Shown here piece after piece: positions 8,526 through 19,300 of a stretch of DNA of 64,000 nucleotides; positions within the stretch are counted from its first letter, which is position 1; the number at the start of each line of letters is the position of its first letter. Both the position numbers and the translations under genes were made by a program. Where the stretch lies: positions 39,698,879 through 39,762,878 of the forward strand of contig NC_089238.1 of assembly GCF_963924675.1 (NCBI RefSeq), written 5' to 3'. The notes under the pieces are model-generated. The model was not told the DNA's origin and searched no databases. It saw only the letters and a program-made list of their open reading frames with translations. The DNA comes from Phocoena phocoena (Eukaryota > Chordata > Mammalia > Artiodactyla > Phocoenidae).

Positions 8526-11238
8526 TGAGATTGATGCCGGTTTTCCACTCGTCAGGCCGAATTGGGACTTTAATACCCTGGAAGGTAAGGAGCACCTGAA
8601 AATGTATCGCCAGGCTCTGGTGGCGGGTCTCCATGGAGCGGCCAGGCGCCCCACGAATTTGGCTAAGGTAAGAGAGGTAACTCAGGGGCCCCAGGAATCG
8701 CCAACCGTGTTCCTAGAACGCTTAATGGAGGCTTTTAGACGATTCACTCCTTATGATCCAACCTCTGAGGAACATAAGGCCACCATAGCAATGGCCTTTA
8801 TTGACCAGGCGGCCCCTGATATTAGAAAGAAGTTACAAAGGCTGGATGGCCTACAAGGTTTCTCCCTTCAGGACTTAGTAAAAGAGGCAGATAAGGTATA
8901 TAATAAGAGGGAGACAGAGAAAGAAAGGGAAGAAAGAAAGCAGAAGGAACAAGAGGCTCGTGAGGTAAGACGAGATAAGAGGCAAGAAAGACATTTGAGT
9001 AAGATACTGGCCACTGTAGTCAGAGGAGGAAACAGTAGAGACAGAAATAGACAGGAAGGGCGAACAACGGATAGAAGGCGGCCATTAGACAAGGACCAAT
9101 GTGCCTACTGTAAAGAAAAAGGTCATTGGGCAAGAGAATGCCCTAAAAAAAGGAACGGGGGAAGGATCACTAAGCCTTTTCATCTGTACGTGGCCGAGAA
9201 TAAAGGTATTGCAAAGGGAGTACTAACTCAGAAACTGGGCCCCTGGAATCGCCCGGTTGCGTACCTATCAAAGAAATTGGATCCTGTGGCAGCAGGATGG
9301 CCCGCCTGTTTAAAAATAATCGCCGCGGTGGCCGCTTTGGTCAAAGATGCTGACAAACTGACTTTGGGGCAGAACCTAACGATAACAGCCCCCCATGCAT
9401 TAGAAAGTGTAATTCGCCAGCCACCCGACAGATGGCTAACAAATGCCAGGATGACTCATTACCAAGCCCTGCTGTTAAACTCAGATCGTATTAAGTTTAC
9501 CTCAGCCACAGGACTCAACCCGGCCACCTTGCTACCCGACCCTGACCTGGAAAGCACTACCGTCATCCATGATTGTCAGGAAGTACTGGCTGCAGCACAC
9601 GGTAGCAGACCAGACTTGATGGATCAGCCCCTCCCCAACGCCGACGTTACCTGGTTTACTGACGGAAGCAGTTTCCTAGAGGAAGGTAAGCGTTGGGCGG
9701 GAGCTGCCGTGGTAGACGGGAAAGAGGTCATCTGGGCAGCCGCATTACCGCAAGGGACATCGGCCCAACGGGCTGAACTAATCGCCATGACTAGAGCATT
9801 GGAACTAGCAGAAAACAAAAAGGTAAACATCTATACGGACAGTAGGTACGCATTTGCTACCGCCCATGTCCATGGGGCCATTTACCAACAAAGAGGGTTG
9901 CTCACCTCGGCGGGCAAAGAAATTAAAAACAAAGAAGAAATAGTGGCACTGCTAGCTGCCCTCATGCTCCCCACTAAAGTCAGCATCATTCATTGCCCCG
10001 GACACCAGAAGGACAATACCCCGGTGACAAGAGGCAACAACATGGCAGATAGGGTGGCACGAGAAGTGGCTCTATGGGAAATCATACTAGAACTATCAGA
10101 TGAGAGTCCTGGGAAACCAAATGATAGGGGAACAAGTACCCCAGCCATAACTAAAGGAACATTATCTCCTCAACAAGCAAAATCCATGCTACAACAGATT
10201 CACAGATGGACACACTTGGGAACCAAAAAGATGGTGTCCCTACTACACAAGACAGGTTATGATACCCCTGGACTAACTAAATTAGCTGAGCAGATTGCAC
10301 GAGAGTGCATTCCATGCCAACAGGTAAACTCCCATAAAGGAAAACTTGAGGTCGGAGAAAGGCTCAGAGGAGACCGCCCAGGAGCCTATTGGGAGGTCGA
10401 CTTCACTGAAATACGCCCTGGAAGGTACGGTAACAGGTATCTTCTAGTTTTTATAGATACCTTCTCAGGATGGGTAGAAGCTTTCCTGACGAAGAAGGAG
10501 ACAGCTACTGTGGTGGCCAAAAAGATCTTAAAAGAAATTTTCCCCCGGTTCGGGGCACCAAAGGTAATAGGATCAGATAATGGTCCCGCCTTCGTCGCCC
10601 AGGTAAGTCAGGGTGTGGCCAAATACCTGGGGACTGATTGGAAATTACATTGTGCCTATAGACCCCAGAGTTCAGGACAGTTAGAGAGAATGAATAGAAC
10701 TCTAAAAGAGACCCTAACTAAATTGTCCATAGAGACTGGCGGTACAGATTGGACGGTGCTCCTTCCCTTAGCCCTGTTCCGGGCTAGAAATACCCCCTCC
10801 CGCTATTATCTTACTCCATTGAAAATACTATACGGGGCCCCACCTCCTCTTTTTACGCTAAGGGAAAAATTAAGTCCTGACTGCCAGAATAACACTGACT
10901 TATATGCTAGGCTGTTGGGACTCCAGTTGGTCCAAAAGGAGGTGTGGTCCCAGCTGGCAGAGGCTTACCGACCAGGAACACCAGCAGAGGCTCATCCCTT
11001 CCAAGTCGGAGATTCCGTGTACGTCCGTCGGCACCGAACCCAGACTCTAGAGCCTCGGTGGAAAGGACCATACATCGTCCTGCTCACCACCCCCACGGCT
11101 ATAAAGGTAGACGGCATCGCTGCGTGGATCCACGCTTCACACGTGAAGGCCGCACCAGCATCTGCAACATCGGAATGGCGAGCCCAAAAGACCAGCAACC
11201 CGCTCAAGCTCAAGCTTCTGCGATCATCAGACTTATAA
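8488..11238 (+). pseudogene. gag-pol: Fused gag (capsid C-term, nucleocapsid) - RT connection - RNase H - integrase frame
   Basis: One open frame without stops; the frame itself is open from 8386 (950 codons, numbering below from there). It contains the capsid C-terminal part, a charged coiled segment, and a zinc knuckle CX2CX4HX4C (C239, C242, H247, C252). Near 9155-9180 the sequence jumps in frame from nucleocapsid into the RT connection region, so protease, the gag stop and the RT fingers/palm are gone. RNase H keeps D426, E464, D485 and D555. Integrase keeps the HHCC finger (H606, H610, C641, C644), a D672-X58-D731-X35-E767 triad and a WKGPY C-terminal module. The frame overlaps env by 64 bases. 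Gammaretroviruses normally read pol through a UAG at the end of gag, and that stop has been removed. Whether any protein is made is unknown. Confidence 0.88.
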
Positions 11239-11840
11239 CTTTAACTTTGTTACCCCTACTGACTGTGAGTAATTTTAGTCCTCACCTGCCCCAGCGTTTA
11301 ACCTGGCAGGTAATTTCCCAGACTGGAGATGTAATATGGTCTGTTAGCAATATCGCTCCCCCATGGACCTGGTGGCCAAACCTTTTTCCTGATGTTTGTA
11401 AACTGGCCATAGGGGCTCCCGGTTGGGATTTAGAAGACTATTATAATCAACATAATGTTCCAAAATTTTTATCAACTAGAGCTGATTCCTCCGGAAAGGG
11501 TTGCAAAAACGGGATTCGGAGGACTGGGCTCAGAGCTCCTGCTTTCTACATATGCCCCGGGTTCCATCGCCACAGGTCCCTTAATTATAAATGTGGAGGA
11601 ACTGAAAACTTTTATTGCAAAAGCTGGGGATATGAAACCACAGGAGACACCTATTGGAAGCCCACCTCTGGTTGGGACTTTATTAAGGTGACAGCCAATT
11701 GTACACACCCAACCAACCCCTTAACTTATAGGCCTGAATGTACTAAATGGTGCCATCCCCTTAAGATCTCTTTTAGTGAACCAGGAAAAAAAGATAAAAA
11801 ACTGGATAAATGGCCATTCATGGGGAATCAGGTTTTATAA
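11175..11840 (+). pseudogene. env: env surface subunit, N-terminal part
   Basis: The ATG at 11175 overlaps the pol frame, the normal gammaretroviral arrangement. A hydrophobic signal peptide (about residues 16-30) is followed by a receptor-binding-domain-like region rich in tryptophan and cysteine. The frame ends at 11840 after a shift near 11790-11815, where homology moves into another frame. About 221 codons are open. The 298-codon open frame that starts upstream at 10944 is mostly shadow of pol. Confidence 0.82.
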
Positions 11841-12462
11841 AAAAAGATATAATGATGGATTACTAATGACCATCAAACTAAAAATTGAAACCCCTACTCC
11901 AGTTCCTATAAGCCCCAACCCTGAGATAGGGCACTCTTCGCTACCTTTGGCCCCTCCCACAGCGTTACCAGAGATAAAAAACCAAACTTCTGAGCCAAAA
12001 AGAATGACAATCAAGCCCAAGACCCCCCTGGGACTGAATGCTCTCATTGGTCCAGGCGGCTTTTGAGGTTTTAAATGCCACAAACCCGGAGGCTACCAAA
12101 TCCTGTTGGCTTTACTATGCTGCTCCTCCCCCTTATTATGATGCTATAGGATATAATTCTAATTATAATAATGTTAACACTCCAGATCAATGTCGATGGA
12201 AACAAAAAGAAAATAGTAAATTGACCCTGGCCTGAGTATTAGGAAACGGTACATGTGTAGGAACGCCCCCTCGTCCCACCGACATCTTTGTGCCAATTTA
12301 AGCCTCCCACAGGGCTCAGGGTATCTCCTCCCTCCTCCGGATGGATGGTGGGCATATAACACAGGATTGACCCCCTGCATTTCTTTAGAGGTCCTTAAAG
12401 CTTCAACCGATTTTTGTGTGTTAGTTCAGCTGGTCCCCAGACTCATTTATAAAGTTCCATAA
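11800..12462 (+). pseudogene. env: env surface subunit, proline-rich hinge and C-terminal part, frameshifted
   Basis: Homology runs through three frames: a proline-rich hinge (to 12066), then a stretch with NATNPEATKSCWL (12038-12235, ending in an internal stop), then a C-terminal piece (12253-12462). The conserved surface-subunit CXXC motif reads C-W-L-Y at 12104-12115, so its second cysteine is lost. The last piece stops just where the surface/transmembrane cleavage region should follow. Confidence 0.78.
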
Positions 12463-12890
12463 CTCAGTTAAAAGAATCTCTCACCTCGCTTTCAGAGGTG
12501 GTAATGCAAAACAGGAGGGGATTAGATCTGCTGTTCCTTAAGGAGGGCGGACTATGTGCTGCACTAAAAGAAGAATGCTGTTTTTATATTGATCATTCTG
12601 GGGCTATTACCAAAACTATGGACAAACTTAGGGAGCGCCTGGACAAAAGACAACAGGAAAGGGAAAATCAAAAAGGATGGTTTCAATCATGGTTTGATAA
12701 ATCTCCCTGGCTTACTACTTTAGTTTCCACCTTGTTAGGGCCCCTCATTATTTTATTGTTGCTTTTAACTTTTGGGCCATGCATTCTGAATCGCCTGATA
12801 GCCTTTATTAGAGAACGCATTAGTACGGTACAAGTTTTAATGCTAAGGCAACAATACCAAAACTCGCAAAAAGAAACTGAAATTCCATGA
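12463..12890 (+). pseudogene. env: env transmembrane subunit, truncated at its N-terminus
   Basis: Open from just after a stop at about 12451 to 12890. It shows the conserved NRRGLDLLF segment, a CX6CC motif (TGT 12555, TGC 12576, TGT 12579) and one long hydrophobic membrane helix (about 12705-12790), with a cytoplasmic tail after it. The furin site, fusion peptide and first heptad region that belong upstream are absent, judged from family layout. A fusogenic protein is therefore not expected. The ISU-like segment is present. Confidence 0.82.
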
Positions 12891-12904
12891 TTGAAATTAG
12901 TTAC

Positions 12905-12925
12905 AAAAAAAAAAAAGGGGGGGAA
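12905..12925 (+). promoter_or_regulatory. Polypurine tract
   Basis: Twelve A, then seven G, then AA, directly before the TG of the 3' LTR. This is the plus-strand primer site of reverse transcription and it appears intact. Confidence 0.9.
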
Positions 12926-13400
12926 TGTGGGGCCTTTAGGGACTTTCCACCCCCTCACTTGTTCCCGTAAACCAATTCTTCTCCCTATCGTGCGCCACTC
13001 CTTCTCCCTATCGAAACCAATTCTTGGAGTTTTTCAGTTGACGGGGACTTGCCAGACAGCGGGTAATTTTCCAGTTGCCCGTAACAGGTATACGCCCTAA
13101 CCGCCACAATGAACAGACAACTATAACGGCCAGAAGGTGGGGCAAAAGTTCCTAAGCCAATGAATTCAAAAGTCACCACATTTACCCAATCATTGTGAGA
13201 ATATACCCGCCCTATGAGTAAATAAACCTATAAAAAGTATGTGATTCCGCTTTTAGGGGTTCCCCATCGGCCTCCTGCGTGAGGTTCAGGGAACCCCGGT
13301 GCATCGGCTCCTAATAAACCTCTTGCGTGTTGCAGCGGCTCTCGACTCTTGGCGGTTCTTGGGCGAGTTGGAATCCTTCGTAGACCGTTTGGGTCTAACA
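12926..13400 (+). repeat. 3' LTR (475 bp)
   Basis: TGTGGGGCC to GTCTAACA, followed by the AAAC target duplication at 13401-13404. It has a single copy of the 45-bp U3 unit that is doubled in the 5' LTR. TATA is at 13229-13236 and AATAAA at 13313-13318. Confidence 0.93.
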
Positions 13401-13404
13401 AAAC

Positions 13405-13839
13405 AAGGGTGTAGACTCTCCCGGATGAAAGCCTTGACAGTCCTGGGCAGGAGAGTGTGAAACTGCTCAGCCATAATGGTGGCCACTAGCCACCCATGAC
13501 AAGCGAGCATGTGCAGTGTGTCTAGTGAAGCTAAGGAACTATTTCATTTCATTTTAATTTAATTTACATGCTATGAAATCTAAATTCGAATCAAGTATTT
13601 CCAATGACATATTAAACTCTGAATTGAGATGTGCTCGAAGCGTGAAATACACACCAAATCTCAAAGACGTAATGCAGAAAAAGGTAAACGATCTCATTAA
13701 TCATGTTTATATTGATTACATGTTGATAATATTTTTGCTCTAGTGAGTTAAATAGACATTATTAAAATTGATTTCACCTGTTTCTTTTTATTTGGGGGGA
13801 TGGGGCTATGAGAGACCTCTGAAAATGTGGCACATGTTG
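13405..13839. repeat. AT-rich old interspersed repeat beyond the provirus
   Basis: Motifs such as atggtggccactagccac and atttcattttaatttaattt fit an old DNA-transposon-type repeat with an AT-rich middle. A related piece is split by a SINE at 17890-18430. No gene is seen. Confidence 0.4.
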
Positions 13840-13995
13840 TATTTCTATTGGACAGAGCCGGTGTAGAGCATCTTGAATCCCTAGCACAGATAGTCCTGAG
13901 TTGGGCAAAACAGAGCATCTTGAACTCATTAACATGAATAACTCTGGGGTGAACAACGTAGACCATTCCGGGTTTGTTTAACATGGATAGTCAGG
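13840..13995. repeat. Degenerate minisatellite patch, right of the provirus
   Basis: Recurring motifs gatagtcctgagttggg, gaataactctggggtgaac, aacgtagaccattccggg and aacatggatagtcagg resemble the patch at 6235-6432. The two probably formed one locus before the MER5-like and retroviral insertions. Confidence 0.45.
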
Positions 13996-15723
13996 GTGGA
14001 TGGGAAGAGTGGTGGGGGAGGGGATGCATTAGAGGGGGAGGGGAGGGCAGGGAGGGTGATGACCTCAGGAGGGGACAGGAGGGAAGGTCACACAGGGTAT
14101 GGCGGGCTCTGGTGAGGAGTTTGTACTTGACCTAAAAGAACACGGGAGACCCTGAAGGGTTTCAAGCAAGCACATGATGTGATTGTATTGGTGTTTCAGG
14201 ACAAGCCCTCTGGCAACAGAGTGACAAATGGATTGGGGAAAGAAAAAAAAAAAAAAAGTCTGGCTTTTACACAGAAAATGCCCCAACAGAGACTGTGATT
14301 GTATTTTGCTCTCCAAGTTGCATCTTTCTTGCCACCTGGCACATGGGAGACACTGGATAAACACTTGTATGAATGAATCAATCAGTATCTCTAGTATTCT
14401 GTTCCCTAGTTCAAGGCCACACCTGAGCACTGCCTAGCAGCGAGCAGCAACTCTCCCTTATCTTTTCTGAGTACAGGTTAATTCCCAGCTCCCACCCTCC
14501 TACATAAAAAAAAAGAGGAGAGTGGAGAAAAATATCATTTCTTGGGAAGAAAAACCTCTCTGTGACTGTTTTCCCTCTTCAAATTCTTAAGCAAGTATGT
14601 TGTTCAGAGAGATTAAAGGCATAACACCAGTATTCATGTCCCCCAAACAATTTCTTTCTTTTCTTTTCTGTGTAAAGAGATGAGAAGAGATGGTGTAGGT
14701 GACCAGAACCTCCAGCAGCTCAAGAATGGGCCCTCGGAGAGACACAGGGCGAGAAAGAGACCCACCCAGCCAGGAGGGAACAGACCCTACGTGGGATGGG
14801 AAGGGGATGGGGTAGGGCACTGTCCCAGGACCCCAACACCGAGCCCAGAGCTGATGTGCTCCAGGCTGTGCAACCCTGGGCAAGTCTGCACAACCTCCCT
14901 GGGCTCACCCTGTTCCCCGGGGGCAGTTACTCTAGTTCGAGTGCAGCTCTCAGGTGCCCTGGCAGAAGTCTTTAGAGTCCACGGGCACACTGATGGGCAG
15001 GGCAGGGGAGTGGGTACAGGGACAGCAGACAGGAGGCCTGGCTCTGTCCCAGCTCGGCTGTGCAGCTGTGGGGGTCCCTGACTCACTGGGCCACATTTTC
15101 CCCACAAGGAAGGGGTGATGGACTTGTCCCTGAGCTCGTGGCTAGGCTGAGGGCATGAACTCTCTCCCACGGGGCAGGTGTCAGACAGACAGACACCAGG
15201 ATGTCTCAGAAGCGCCAGATGTCTAAAGCCCAGGTGAGGGCAGTGAGCTGTGGCTGCCTGTCCCAGGGTGGACATGGGCTCCCGGGGGGGCCTGAAGGGA
15301 GCCCGTTTTCCACAGGCAGTTAGACAAGCTCTCTGCCCCATCCTCCATTACACAGTTGACCAAGTCCTGTCTGGTGGAAGGAGTTTGTCACCCATCCTCC
15401 TTCCTGCAGCCTGGCCCTGCCCCTCCCTCCCTCCACTGCAAGGTGCCCTTAACAGCAAGAATCCTTTTTACCATAACTCAAGGGGAAGGGGGAGCGGACC
15501 CTCTTTAGTACAACAAGTCTTGTGAGAAATGCTAGCCCTGTGTTAACCCCCTGGGTGTGAGAGGTTTGCAGATATTGGGCCCTGAAGGGGACACCCCCTG
15601 CCCCACCTCCATCTCAGAATCAAGGCTTCCCCACCCCCACCCCCCCAGGGGCTCAACTCAGGAGAAAGAGGGACTTTAGGAAGAGGGGAATGGAGGTGAC
15701 AGAGGGACAGGAGAGACCAGAAC
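13996..15723. other. Intergenic sequence with old repeat fragments
   Basis: A G-rich stretch at 14020-14090, an L2-like old repeat at about 14090-14250, poly-A at 14249-14264, then unassigned GC-rich DNA. No convincing exon. Confidence 0.4.
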
Positions 15724-16307
15724 TGAAACAGGAGAGAAGGGGGCAGGGCACAACCTTTAAAGGAATGACATAGCCTGAGGACATGACACAAACTGATTAG
15801 AACCAAATGGGCCCAAGATGGCGGACAAGTCAACTTCCACTAGACCTTGAGCCTCAGTATACACTCATCGTAACACGTCAGCAAGCTAAATGACACACCC
15901 ACAGGCGCCATGACAGTTCCAAGGCTGACCAGAAGGTTCAAAAAGTGGGCGGTGGCCCAATTCCTGGAAATCCCCGCCCCTTCCCCAATAGCTGGAATAC
16001 TCCTCCCACTCATTAGCCTACGAAATTACCTACCGCTATAAAGACTGGGACAACCCCATTCCCTGGTGCCACTCTCGCCTTCTGAGACGGCCCACGGTCT
16101 GTCTGTGGAGCGTGTCTCTCTCTAAATAAATCCACTTCTTACCTATCGCTTTGTCTCTCACTGAATTCTTTCTGAGATGAGACATCAAGGACCTGAGCTT
16201 CATTAATGACACCAGGTGTGTGATCTCAGTTGGAAGACCGTGGGTTTTGGCCGGCTTTGAGCCCCAGCCGCATGGGTTCAAGTCCCAATCTGAGGTGCAG
16301 GGTTTCA
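15724..16307 (+). repeat. Solo LTR (ERV1-like), copy A
   Basis: 584 bp from TGAAACAGG to a terminal CA, with GAAC duplicated directly outside both ends (15720-15723 and 16308-16311). It contains a ctataaagac promoter-like box near 16039, an aataaa poly(A) signal near 16125, and ctgaattctttctgagatga near the 3' part. It is clearly homologous, in opposite orientation, to 35472-36025. No internal retroviral sequence adjoins it, so it is a solo LTR formed by recombination. Confidence 0.85.
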
Positions 16308-16311
16308 GAAC

Positions 16312-17034
16312 CACTGAGAAGAGGACAGAGGCCCCACACCCAAGAACAGAGCCTGGGAGACGCCGAAGAGAGCAGAAAGGTCACCCCAGCAGTGTGTGTG
16401 GATCACTGGGTGGTGTCCCCTGAAACCGGAGTGAAAAATAAATGTTCATCCTCTGTGGGGTTTTTTAGCGGGTGGGGGGGCGGGGAGGTTCTGCCCCTCT
16501 CTTCCGCAATAAGGGGCTGGTGCCTGGAGGACAAAATATTTACTGCGCACTTGCCACGCGCTGCCTCACCCAGTGTCCACTGCGAGGGTCCCCTGCCGTA
16601 TTCCAGAGACTGCTCCCCGACCCTGCTGTCCTCTCGCCTCATCCCACAACGCCCGTCCCCTCCTGTCCTCTCCGCTAGATCCCCGCCGCCCACCCCCACG
16701 CCCCCAGGGTCTTCCCAGGCTGCAGTACCGCCTTCCCCGTGATGCTTCCCTGACCTCAAGGGCCTTCTTGTTCTGAACGCTTATTGCTTTTTACATCCTG
16801 ACCAACACCCATGGTGCAAGACACGTGCACAATCAAAATCCTGTTTAATCTTCATGACAAGCTTTTGAGTCTGACTGTAGAATTATCCTAACTCTTAAGA
16901 TGAGAACACTGAGGACCAGGGGTTTCAGGTCCCCGGGCAGTGGCTGGAGGAGACTCAGGGTGTATCCTCCTCCACCTTGTCATCAGCATCTCCATCCCCC
17001 CTCACTCCACCGCCCCCTGTCCATGCAAGCTGGT
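16312..17034. other. Intergenic GC-rich sequence; MIR piece at about 16790-16940
   Basis: No gene. The end contains acaatcaaaatcctgtttaa and aagatgagaacactgaggacc, which fit a reversed MIR. Confidence 0.45.
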
Positions 17035-17165
17035 GCGATAAGGTGGGAAGAGCACAGGCTTTGGAGTTAGACAGACCTGGGTTCAAATCCTGACTCTGCC
17101 ACTCACTGCCTTTGTGATCTGGGTAGCTCCCCTCCTCGGAGAGGGACTCAGTAGTCTCAACTGAA
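17035..17165 (+). repeat. MIR SINE fragment
   Basis: gaagagcacaggctttggag, gacctgggttcaaatcctg and actctgccactcactgcc follow the MIR core order. A reversed MIR piece lies just after it, at about 17270-17370. Confidence 0.75.
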
Positions 17166-17889
17166 AATCGGGGGAACTGTCATCCCAGCCCCTCTGAGTA
17201 GCCAAAAGGGGAGGACGAGGTCGTGTGGACAAAGCCCCTCGCACTGGGTCCAAAGAGAAAGCGTACTGTCATCATCACTGTGATGGCGGACGAGGAAAAC
17301 TAAGGCCCAGAGATTGCTGAGCAACTTGCCCAAGATTCCATGGCAGGCAGGCAGCCGAGCAGGGCCTCGTGACTCCGAGTGCAAGGCTGTGCTTTTCCCC
17401 TCGATTTCTCGCTGAACTTGGTTTTAGAACAAAGCAGGCTGAGCAGCCCTGAGCCTGACTTCTGCAGAGACTAAGGAACAAGGATTTTTGTCTTGGACTT
17501 GTATTTGCTTACAGAGCCGCCACACGCTCCCACGCCCTTCCCCATCCCAGGCAAAGAAGACAAAGCTCTCAGCAGAGAAGGCTCTTCTGGCCATCGCCCC
17601 TGAGGCTGGGCATTAGTCACAACAAAACTCTGGCAGGAGATCCAGGAAGCCATACACTGGGCACTTAGGGAATGCCGGGTCTTTTACACCCACTGCTGCC
17701 CTCCAGTGTCCCTGTGAAGAAGGTCAATAGCTCTCAGGACTGGAGTTCATGGGAGAAAGAAAAGAAAGAAAAAAAAAACAAAACTGGGGAGGCGCAAAGA
17801 AAGAGTTGCCTGAAGCTTTATTGTTTACAGGAAATTGGATGGTGCCACTTTCTCTGCTTGAAATCCTCTAGTGCTGCCCTCTAGTGGTA
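17166..17889. other. Intergenic sequence without gene
   Basis: Contains a reversed MIR fragment (17270-17370) and otherwise unassigned DNA. Confidence 0.4.
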
Positions 17890-17951
17890 GATGCAACATA
17901 GCAGCCATTTGTCCCAGCTATTTGAATTTAAATTTAAAGTAACTAAAATCA

Positions 17952-18304
17952 GACTTCCCTGGTGGTGCAGTAGTTAAGAATCCACCTGCCAGTGCACGGG
18001 ACAGTGGTTCGAGCCCTGGCCCGGGAAGATCCCAGCTGCTGAGGAGTAACTAAGCCCGTGCGCCACAACTACTGAGCCTGCGCTCTAGAGTCCGCGTGCC
18101 GGGACTACTGAAGCCCGAGTGCCTAGAGCCCGTGCCCTGCAAAAGGAGAAGACACCGCAATGAGAAGCCCGTGCACAGCAACGAACAGTAGCTCCTGCTC
18201 TCCACAACTAGAGAAAGCCTGCACGCAGTAACAAAGACCCAACACAGCCAAACATAATAAATAAATAAAATTTTAAAATAATAAAGTAAATAAAACTAAA
18301 AAAA
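17952..18304 (+). mobile_element. CHR-1-type SINE (long form), inserted in an older repeat
   Basis: Starts acttccctggtggtgcag (tRNA-like A box), has ggttcgagcc (B box), the cacaactactgagcctg body and an (ataa)n tail. Flanking sequence on both sides (to about 17890 and 18430) belongs to an older AT-rich repeat that this SINE splits. Divergence from the short GC-rich form marks it as an older subfamily. Confidence 0.85.
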
Positions 18305-18985
18305 TTTCAGCTCCTCATCTGCACCAGCCACACTCCAAGCACTCAGCAGGCACATATGGGTCGTGGCTACCATATAGATGGACAACTGGGATACAGAACA
18401 TTTCCGCCATCAGAGAACGTCCTGCTGGAATCTGCTGCTCTGGCAGCTTCCCGTTGCTGTTGGGATGAAAGTCCGGCTCCCACGGGGGCCTGCAGGCCCC
18501 AGTGAGCCAGCCCCACCTTCTCTCTAGCCTCCTCTCGGGGTACTCTCTGCCTCTTTCTGACCTGGAACCCATTATCCCATTCAGCAGATGAGAAACTGAG
18601 GTGCAGCGAGGTGCAAAATCAGCACAGCCAGTAAATGTTGAGACAGGCTCAAACCCATGTCTGGCCCGTAAGCCTTCACCATCTCTTCGAAGTTCTTTAC
18701 TGCCCCATGACATTAAGGAAGAGGCCTTCATCCTGCTGTTCCCAAGCCCAGCTCCACCCCTTCAGGCTCCCGCCCTGACAGCCTCTCAGACAGCAGAGCT
18801 GAGGTGCCCTTCCGCCCATGACCATGCCAAGGTCAAAGGCAGAATATCCAGGGCATAGCCCAGCCCTTCTCTTCCATCAGCAGAAGGAGTACGTCCCCGG
18901 GCTGCTGGCTCGTACTGGCCAAGAGCCCAGAGCAGACAGAGCGGAGGCAGGAAGGATCCTTTTAAAACAAGAAAACGGATTCGAA
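18305..18985. other. Old repeat remains (DNA-transposon type, L2/MIR)
   Basis: The right half of the split AT-rich repeat is followed by L2-like gttgggatgaaagtcc and reversed MIR (gatgagaaactgaggtgcag, 18555-18690). No gene. Confidence 0.45.
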
Positions 18986-19120
18986 GAAATTTCTTTCTCT
19001 TTCTTTTGGCTGTGCCGTGCAGCTTGCGGGATCTCAGTTCCCCGACCAGGGATTGAACCCGGACCACAGCAGTGAAAGCCCCGAATCCTAACCACTAGAC
19101 CACTAGGGAACTCCTCCAAA
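18986..19120 (-). mobile_element. CHR/Bov-tA-type SINE, short, antisense
   Basis: Ends in gaccactagggaactcc and contains ccccgaccagggattgaac, the complement of the tRNA-like head. A T-rich tail complement (tttctttctctttc) is at the left. Flanks gaagaaatttctt and caaagaaacttctt look like a target duplication. Confidence 0.75.
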
Positions 19121-19137
19121 GAAACTTCTTCATGACA

Positions 19138-19300
19138 ATACCTGTAAACACACGTTCACACATAGGAATGCATACACTGCTTGGCACACACTCACACACA
19201 TCAGCACACCTGCAGACTGACACACTCACACACACACACTGGCTGGCACACAAACACACACACAAGCTGACTAGCATGGATACACACACGTGCACAGAGG
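19138..19300. repeat. Interrupted CA-rich simple repeat
   Basis: Many cacaca runs broken by single changes. Cysteine- or threonine-rich frames here are artefacts of composition. Confidence 0.7.

Larger units (their letters stand above)
6629..13400 (+). mobile_element. Endogenous gammaretrovirus-like provirus, rearranged, with near-identical LTRs
   Basis: A 6.77-kb provirus in the order LTR, tRNA-Pro primer binding site, leader, gag, pol remnant, env, polypurine tract, LTR, flanked by AAAC duplications. By eye the LTRs differ only by one extra 45-bp unit in the 5' copy, which suggests recent integration. The inside is defective. Gag is frameshifted near 8481-8500, protease and the RT polymerase core are deleted near 9155-9180, env is frameshifted several times, and the surface/transmembrane junction is deleted near 12450-12465. 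It is shorter than the 8-9 kb usual for the group, in line with these losses. Replication would need helper proteins. Related proviruses elsewhere in this genome are expected but cannot be seen here. Confidence 0.93.

Noticed and set aside
10944..11174. Upstream extension of the env frame
   Set aside because: It is an open shadow of the integrase end. The signal peptide only makes sense from the ATG at 11175.
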